From assembly GCA_004102805.1 (NCBI GenBank), contig SCEG01000018.1:1-53359 (forward strand): DNA of 53,359 bases, in the 5' to 3' direction. Positions 50,006 to 53,359 of the stretch are shown piece by piece. The position numbers and the translations under genes are program-made. The first letter of the stretch is position 1. The number at the start of each line of letters is the position of its first letter. Under the pieces are notes generated by a model. The model saw only the letters and a program-made list of their open reading frames with translations. It had not been told where the DNA came from and did no database searches. Origin of the DNA: Muribaculaceae bacterium Isolate-002 (NCI). Its GTDB lineage: Bacteria; Bacteroidota; Bacteroidia; Bacteroidales; Muribaculaceae.

Positions 50006-50153
50006 GAAACTGTTTAAATTTATATGATACGGATTTTGAGAAGGATTGTCAGATTGATTTTTGTTTATTCTTCGGTCACGTAGCTACCGCTACGCTCAAA
50101 ATCAATCTGACAAGGCTCTCAAAGGTAAAGTGATATGAATTTTAAACAGTTTC
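50006..50153. mobile_element. MITE-like foldback element with 3-bp target duplication
   Basis: 148 nt. The ends GAAACTGTTTAAA (50006-50018) and the inverse TTTAAACAGTTTC (50141-50153) are exact inverted repeats, and pairing resumes inward: TTGTCAGATTGATTTT (about 50045-50060) is inverted as AAAATCAATCTGACAA (50098-50113). The apex contains GTAGCTACCGCTAC. Both ends are flanked by TAA (50003-50005 and 50154-50156), a likely target duplication. The element lies exactly between two convergent genes, and the flanking TAA supplies or overlaps both stop codons. No ORF is inside, so mobility would need a transposase in trans. It may also work as a bidirectional terminator. Confidence 0.75.
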
Positions 50154-51544
50154 TAAGAGAGTTTTATAAGCTCCGGGATATATCCGCTTACCCTACGCGG
50201 CTTATCCTCACCGGGAAGTGTCACCTCGGCATCCCGGTCAGAGAATATCATGGCAACACGATTGCCCGTTTCATCGTCAGTCTTTATAACGACAAGAATT
50301 TCTGCATCATCCTTGCGATAACGGTCAAACTCATTGCGGCCTCTCCACATCGCAGGATTGTCACGACGGAATGTCATAGCGTCGCACACATAATTGAAAA
50401 GACGCCGCTCCCGGTCATCGGCGGCCTTTAGATGTCCTGATGTCCGGGAGGCATTATCAGGCTGACTGCCGTCGCAATCGCGCGAAAGATCGGCAAACTC
50501 GTCTCCATAGTAAAGAGTCACAGGTCCGGGATACCCTGCCAGAATTGCGAAACGTGTCATAAGATTTATCTCATTGCCGTCATCATAGAAATTGTCAGCC
50601 ACTCTGACTCCGTCATGATTGCTCAGAAACAGGTTCGGCAAAACATCGTCGGGAGCGTATCCGCGTTCTGCCGGCGGGGAATATACCTTTATCACATCAT
50701 CCCACCCGTTGTCAAGGCCGCCTGACCCCTGACCGTCCATCGAACCTGCAACAAGTTGTTTGCCATCGAAGTCAAACGCGCTTTTAAGTCCGCCGTCACG
50801 GAAAATTCTCGCGCTTATACCGGTAGCATCGCTCCAATCCTCCCCTACCATGTAGCCGAGTATGCCCCATTCTTTTCCGTTTTTGCGTCTCTTATCACAC
50901 AGTTCGCTGACTGCCTGAGAGATTTCGCACCAGTAATTATGCCCATGCTGACACAACTGATACGCCTGGTCAAAACGCCATCCGTCAATTTCAAACCGGT
51001 CAATCCAATATGTGGCGACCTCGCGGAAATAATCAAGCGACTCGGGATATTTCACATTACCACTGCCCCCTTCCTCGCCTCTGTCGCTGAGAGACGGTGT
51101 TGAGTCGATAAGAAATCCGGAAGGCGACGGGCCGGATGCTCCACCGTGATGGCCGAAAACTCCGTCAAGAAACACATATATCCCCCTGTCGTGCGCTTTG
51201 GAAATAAGTTCTTTCAGCTCATCTTCCGATCCGAAATGAGGGTCTATCTTAAAGTAATCATTGGCAAAATATCCTGTAGCTCTGAGTTTCTCATCGCCAT
51301 CCGCTTCCGAACTGTCAAAAATCGGAGTGAGCCATATCGCCGTCACTCCTATACGGGCTATGTAATCAAGTGCGTTGATTATACCTCTGAGATTTCCGTT
51401 CTTTCGTTCGTCTGACGGCCCCCATAGATCATCATATCCGGAAGCGCCTCCTTCTCCATGCTGGAACGAACCTACCATCACCTGATATATCGTCAAAGAG
51501 CGCCAGTCGGAACATGGCTTTTGTGCTGTCGCTTTCATAGTCAT
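50153..51544 (-). CDS. Cytoplasmic GH13 alpha-amylase family enzyme
   Basis: 463 aa with no signal peptide (start MTMKATAQ; the Met at 51538 is equally possible). GH13 barrel: DGVFGHHGG (127-135) as region I, GWRFDQAY with nucleophile D192, GEDW with acid/base E235, FLSNHDG with H310 and D311. Region I departs from the usual DxVxNH. An early C-terminal beta domain ends the protein. It probably acts on short alpha-glucans imported into the cell or on storage glucan; transferase or alpha-1,6 specificity cannot be excluded. Its stop codon lies in the flank of the foldback element. Confidence 0.85.
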   Translation of the reverse strand: MTMKATAQKPCSDWRSLTIYQVMVGSFQHGEGGASGYDDLWGPSDERKNGNLRGIINALDYIARIGVTAIWLTPIFDSSEADGDEKLRATGYFANDYFKIDPHFGSEDELKELISKAHDRGIYVFLDGVFGHHGGASGPSPSGFLIDSTPSLSDRGEEGGSGNVKYPESLDYFREVATYWIDRFEIDGWRFDQAYQLCQHGHNYWCEISQAVSELCDKRRKNGKEWGILGYMVGEDWSDATGISARIFRDGGLKSAFDFDGKQLVAGSMDGQGSGGLDNGWDDVIKVYSPPAERGYAPDDVLPNLFLSNHDGVRVADNFYDDGNEINLMTRFAILAGYPGPVTLYYGDEFADLSRDCDGSQPDNASRTSGHLKAADDRERRLFNYVCDAMTFRRDNPAMWRGRNEFDRYRKDDAEILVVIKTDDETGNRVAMIFSDRDAEVTLPGEDKPRRVSGYIPELIKLS

Positions 51545-51647
51545 TTTATATAAGTTAGTTTTCGGTAATATATTTCAGAAAACACGCATACGAAAATGAC
51601 AGTTGGTTAAAGCCTTTATAATTATTACAAATATTTGTTTATAAATA

Positions 51648-53138
51648 TTAAGCAGTGTCGGTCTGACGCATCAGCAGCAAGGCATCGCCGGCAAGCAGAC
51701 GCAATGTGCCGTTGGGCACGAGGTAACGGTCGCCTCGTCTTATCATTATCACAAGAGCGCCTTCAGGAAGCGACATGGAGCCAAGCGTATCGCCCCCGGC
51801 GAGATCACTTCCGGTCAATATGAGGGTGTCGAGAGAGGTGGGCAGATTGTCGTCAAGTTCGATACCGAAATCATCGGGCTGCGGAGTCTCTTCCTCAACA
51901 AGACCGAAACGACGGGCCGCGGCGATGACCGTAGTGCCTTGCACAAGCAGCGACAGCAATGTCACGAAAAATACGATATTGAATATCTGTGATGCGCCCT
52001 CAATGCCTGCCACCACCGGATATGTGGCGAATATGATTGGAACCGCGCCTCGCAGTCCCACCCACGACACAAACAGTTTCGGACGTAACGGCAGTTTCCT
52101 GAACGGCAACAGCGTGAGCAACACTCCGAGCGGCCTTGCTATCACAATCATGAAAACACCGATTATCAGCGACACCGGAGCCGCCACAAGCATTTCCGCC
52201 GGATTGACAAGCAGTCCGAGCATCAGGAAAACCACAATCTGCGACAGCCAGGCCAGGCCATCGACAAATTTGGTTATACCCTTGCGGTTAGGCAACGACG
52301 CGTTGCCGATAAGTATACCGGTGAGATATACGGCAAGATAACCGTTGCCTCCAAGTTCGGTAGCTATTGCAAATGTCAGAAACACCGACCCTACGATAAG
52401 TATTCCTGTCATGGAGGCGGCCTGCGCAGGGTCTTCGGCAGAGCCCTTTTTGCCTCCCATGCGTATATATACCGACACAAGCCATCGCGTCAGACGCCCC
52501 ATAGCCACACCGACAAGCCCGCCGACGGCAAACTGCAGCAACAGCATCACGCACAACGCCCAGCCGTTAAGCGAGCCGCTCAACGTCATGGCATCAATCA
52601 GTACGATGGTAATCATATAGGCCATAGGGTCGTTGGAGCCGCTTTCAAGCTCAAGCATCGGACGCAGATTATACCGCAGCCCCACCCTTTGGCTTCCAAG
52701 TATGCCGAACACCGACGCCGAATCTGTTGACGACATCGTGGCGGCCAGCAACAGCGACGGCAACAGCGCGAAATGTATGTTGGTCCACGCCATGCCTGAC
52801 AGACACCAGATGAACATACCTGTAAACAACGCCGTAAGCAGCACACCGACCGTCGACAGCATCACGCCCGGCGCTATAACGGGACGTATCGAGGATACAC
52901 GCGTCGACAGACCACCCGAAAAGAGAATAACGCACAGCGCCACCATGCCGATGAACTGCGCCGTGTGCATATCGTTGAACTGGATGCCGAGTCCGTCGAC
53001 ACCAAATCCCATTCCCACAAGCAGAAATATCAACAGCAAAGGCAATCCGATGCGATAGCTGCTCTTGCCTATAAGCACACCGGCAATCAGAAGCACAGAG
53101 CCTATCATCATTATATTCTCAGAAGTAATCGCATTCAT
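51648..53138 (-). CDS. K+/H+ (or Na+/H+) antiporter of the CPA1/NhaP2 (CvrA) type
   Basis: 496 aa. About twelve membrane helices from residue 10 to about 390, with the ion-binding stretch STDSASVFGILGSQ and the conserved ELESGSNDPMAYM (ND motif), then a cytoplasmic TrkA-C/RCK-C-like domain (about 410-496, LDTLILTGSDLAGGDTLGSM...GDRYLVPNGTLRLLAGDALLL). This architecture is that of NhaP2/CvrA, which exchange K+ or Na+ for protons and control cell ion content. Strong promoter upstream. Confidence 0.9.
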   Translation of the reverse strand: MNAITSENIMMIGSVLLIAGVLIGKSSYRIGLPLLLIFLLVGMGFGVDGLGIQFNDMHTAQFIGMVALCVILFSGGLSTRVSSIRPVIAPGVMLSTVGVLLTALFTGMFIWCLSGMAWTNIHFALLPSLLLAATMSSTDSASVFGILGSQRVGLRYNLRPMLELESGSNDPMAYMITIVLIDAMTLSGSLNGWALCVMLLLQFAVGGLVGVAMGRLTRWLVSVYIRMGGKKGSAEDPAQAASMTGILIVGSVFLTFAIATELGGNGYLAVYLTGILIGNASLPNRKGITKFVDGLAWLSQIVVFLMLGLLVNPAEMLVAAPVSLIIGVFMIVIARPLGVLLTLLPFRKLPLRPKLFVSWVGLRGAVPIIFATYPVVAGIEGASQIFNIVFFVTLLSLLVQGTTVIAAARRFGLVEEETPQPDDFGIELDDNLPTSLDTLILTGSDLAGGDTLGSMSLPEGALVIMIRRGDRYLVPNGTLRLLAGDALLLMRQTDTA

Positions 53139-53165
53139 TTATAGGGGTATTTATGAATTTGATTT

Positions 53166-53197
53166 CAAAGATACGAAACAACAGGCAATCACACAAA
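53166..53197 (-). promoter_or_regulatory. Promoter of the antiporter gene
   Basis: On the minus strand TTTG (53197-53194), a 20-nt spacer and TATCTTTG (53173-53166). The leader to the ATG at 53138 is about 22 nt. Confidence 0.8.
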
Positions 53198-53250
53198 CGC
53201 GGCAGCAATTACGTCGCCACTCCACCATGGTCTGTCCGTTCCTGAAATAG

Positions 53251-53342
53251 GTTGACTCGGTTTGTGATGTTTACTGATTGATGTTTCCTCTTTGTCTGTG
53301 TGGGGTTGACTGATCGGGATATATCCCTGGGCGGAGTTGACT
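53251..53342. repeat. Repeated GTTGACT motifs at the right window edge, possible IS end
   Basis: GTTGACT occurs at 53251, 53305 and 53336, the last two as GTTGACTGA. Multiple short repeats of this kind are found inside the ends of IS21-type and some other insertion sequences. The element, if real, continues beyond the window. A guess from pattern only. Confidence 0.3.
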
Positions 53343-53359
53343 GAGGGCGTAGCCCGAAG

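Overview
The window looks like a chromosomal segment of a gut-type Bacteroidales, most probably in or near Muribaculaceae (S24-7). This is inferred from promoters of the Bacteroidetes form TTG-N19-21-TAnnTTTG, from the near absence of Shine-Dalgarno sequences, from secreted proteins with type IX secretion (T9SS) style C-terminal sorting tails, and from Bacteroidetes-typical families (DUF4491, DUF4199, DUF6048/DUF6452, OmpH-like lipoprotein, SusF-like module). No rRNA, tRNA, CRISPR array or complete transposase gene was seen.

Layout. 0.2-9.9 kb is an extracellular alpha-glucan cluster: a six-hairpin glycosidase-like enzyme, a multi-domain GH31 alpha-glucosidase and, convergent to them, a multi-domain GH13 alpha-amylase; no SusC/SusD pair is present. 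10.4-17.9 kb is housekeeping (rpsA, ychF, glyS, lemA, an FKBP lipoprotein, fructose-bisphosphate aldolase). 18-24.4 kb, minus strand, has a radical SAM protein, aroC, ybaK, an OmpA porin, two poorly known proteins and a TSCPD protein. 24.6-29.5 kb, plus strand, is a likely operon: sufS, tilS, a nucleoside deaminase, a GT2 and a SpoU methyltransferase. 29.6-32.1 kb is a minus-strand pepD/muramidase/DUF4491 group. 32.3-33.1 kb holds a small membrane protein and an OmpH-like lipoprotein. 33.4-35.7 kb is a secreted C10 cysteine protease. 35.9-40.5 kb is a plus-strand run: DUF4199, polyprenyl-phosphate-type GT2, DUF6452, DUF6048, SDR, rpiB, DUF2795.

40.5-42.4 kb is a visibly AT-richer island with a SatD-family protein overlapping a DUF3307 membrane protein, driven by a strong promoter placed so close to the ATG that the mRNA may be leaderless. 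Reading the SatD protein, I see the two-aspartate layout of class III nucleotide cyclases plus a C-terminal helix-turn-helix; the DUF3307 partner carries four His/Asp i,i+4 pairs near or in its membrane helices. This pair is the best candidate in the window for an undescribed signalling or defence-like system.

42.4-53.1 kb has mnmD overlapping an ABC-F ATPase, a GH66 dextranase translationally coupled to a SusF-like glycan-binding protein, a DUF4332 gene interrupted by two in-frame TGA codons, an alpha/beta hydrolase and a cytoplasmic GH13 enzyme separated exactly at their stop codons by a foldback (MITE-like) element, and a K+/H+ antiporter. The right edge shows repeated GTTGACT motifs that may be the end of an insertion sequence.

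Intergenic DNA is rich in dispersed structure: two types of GC-rich repeat and nonamer (9-bp) tandem arrays at three loci.
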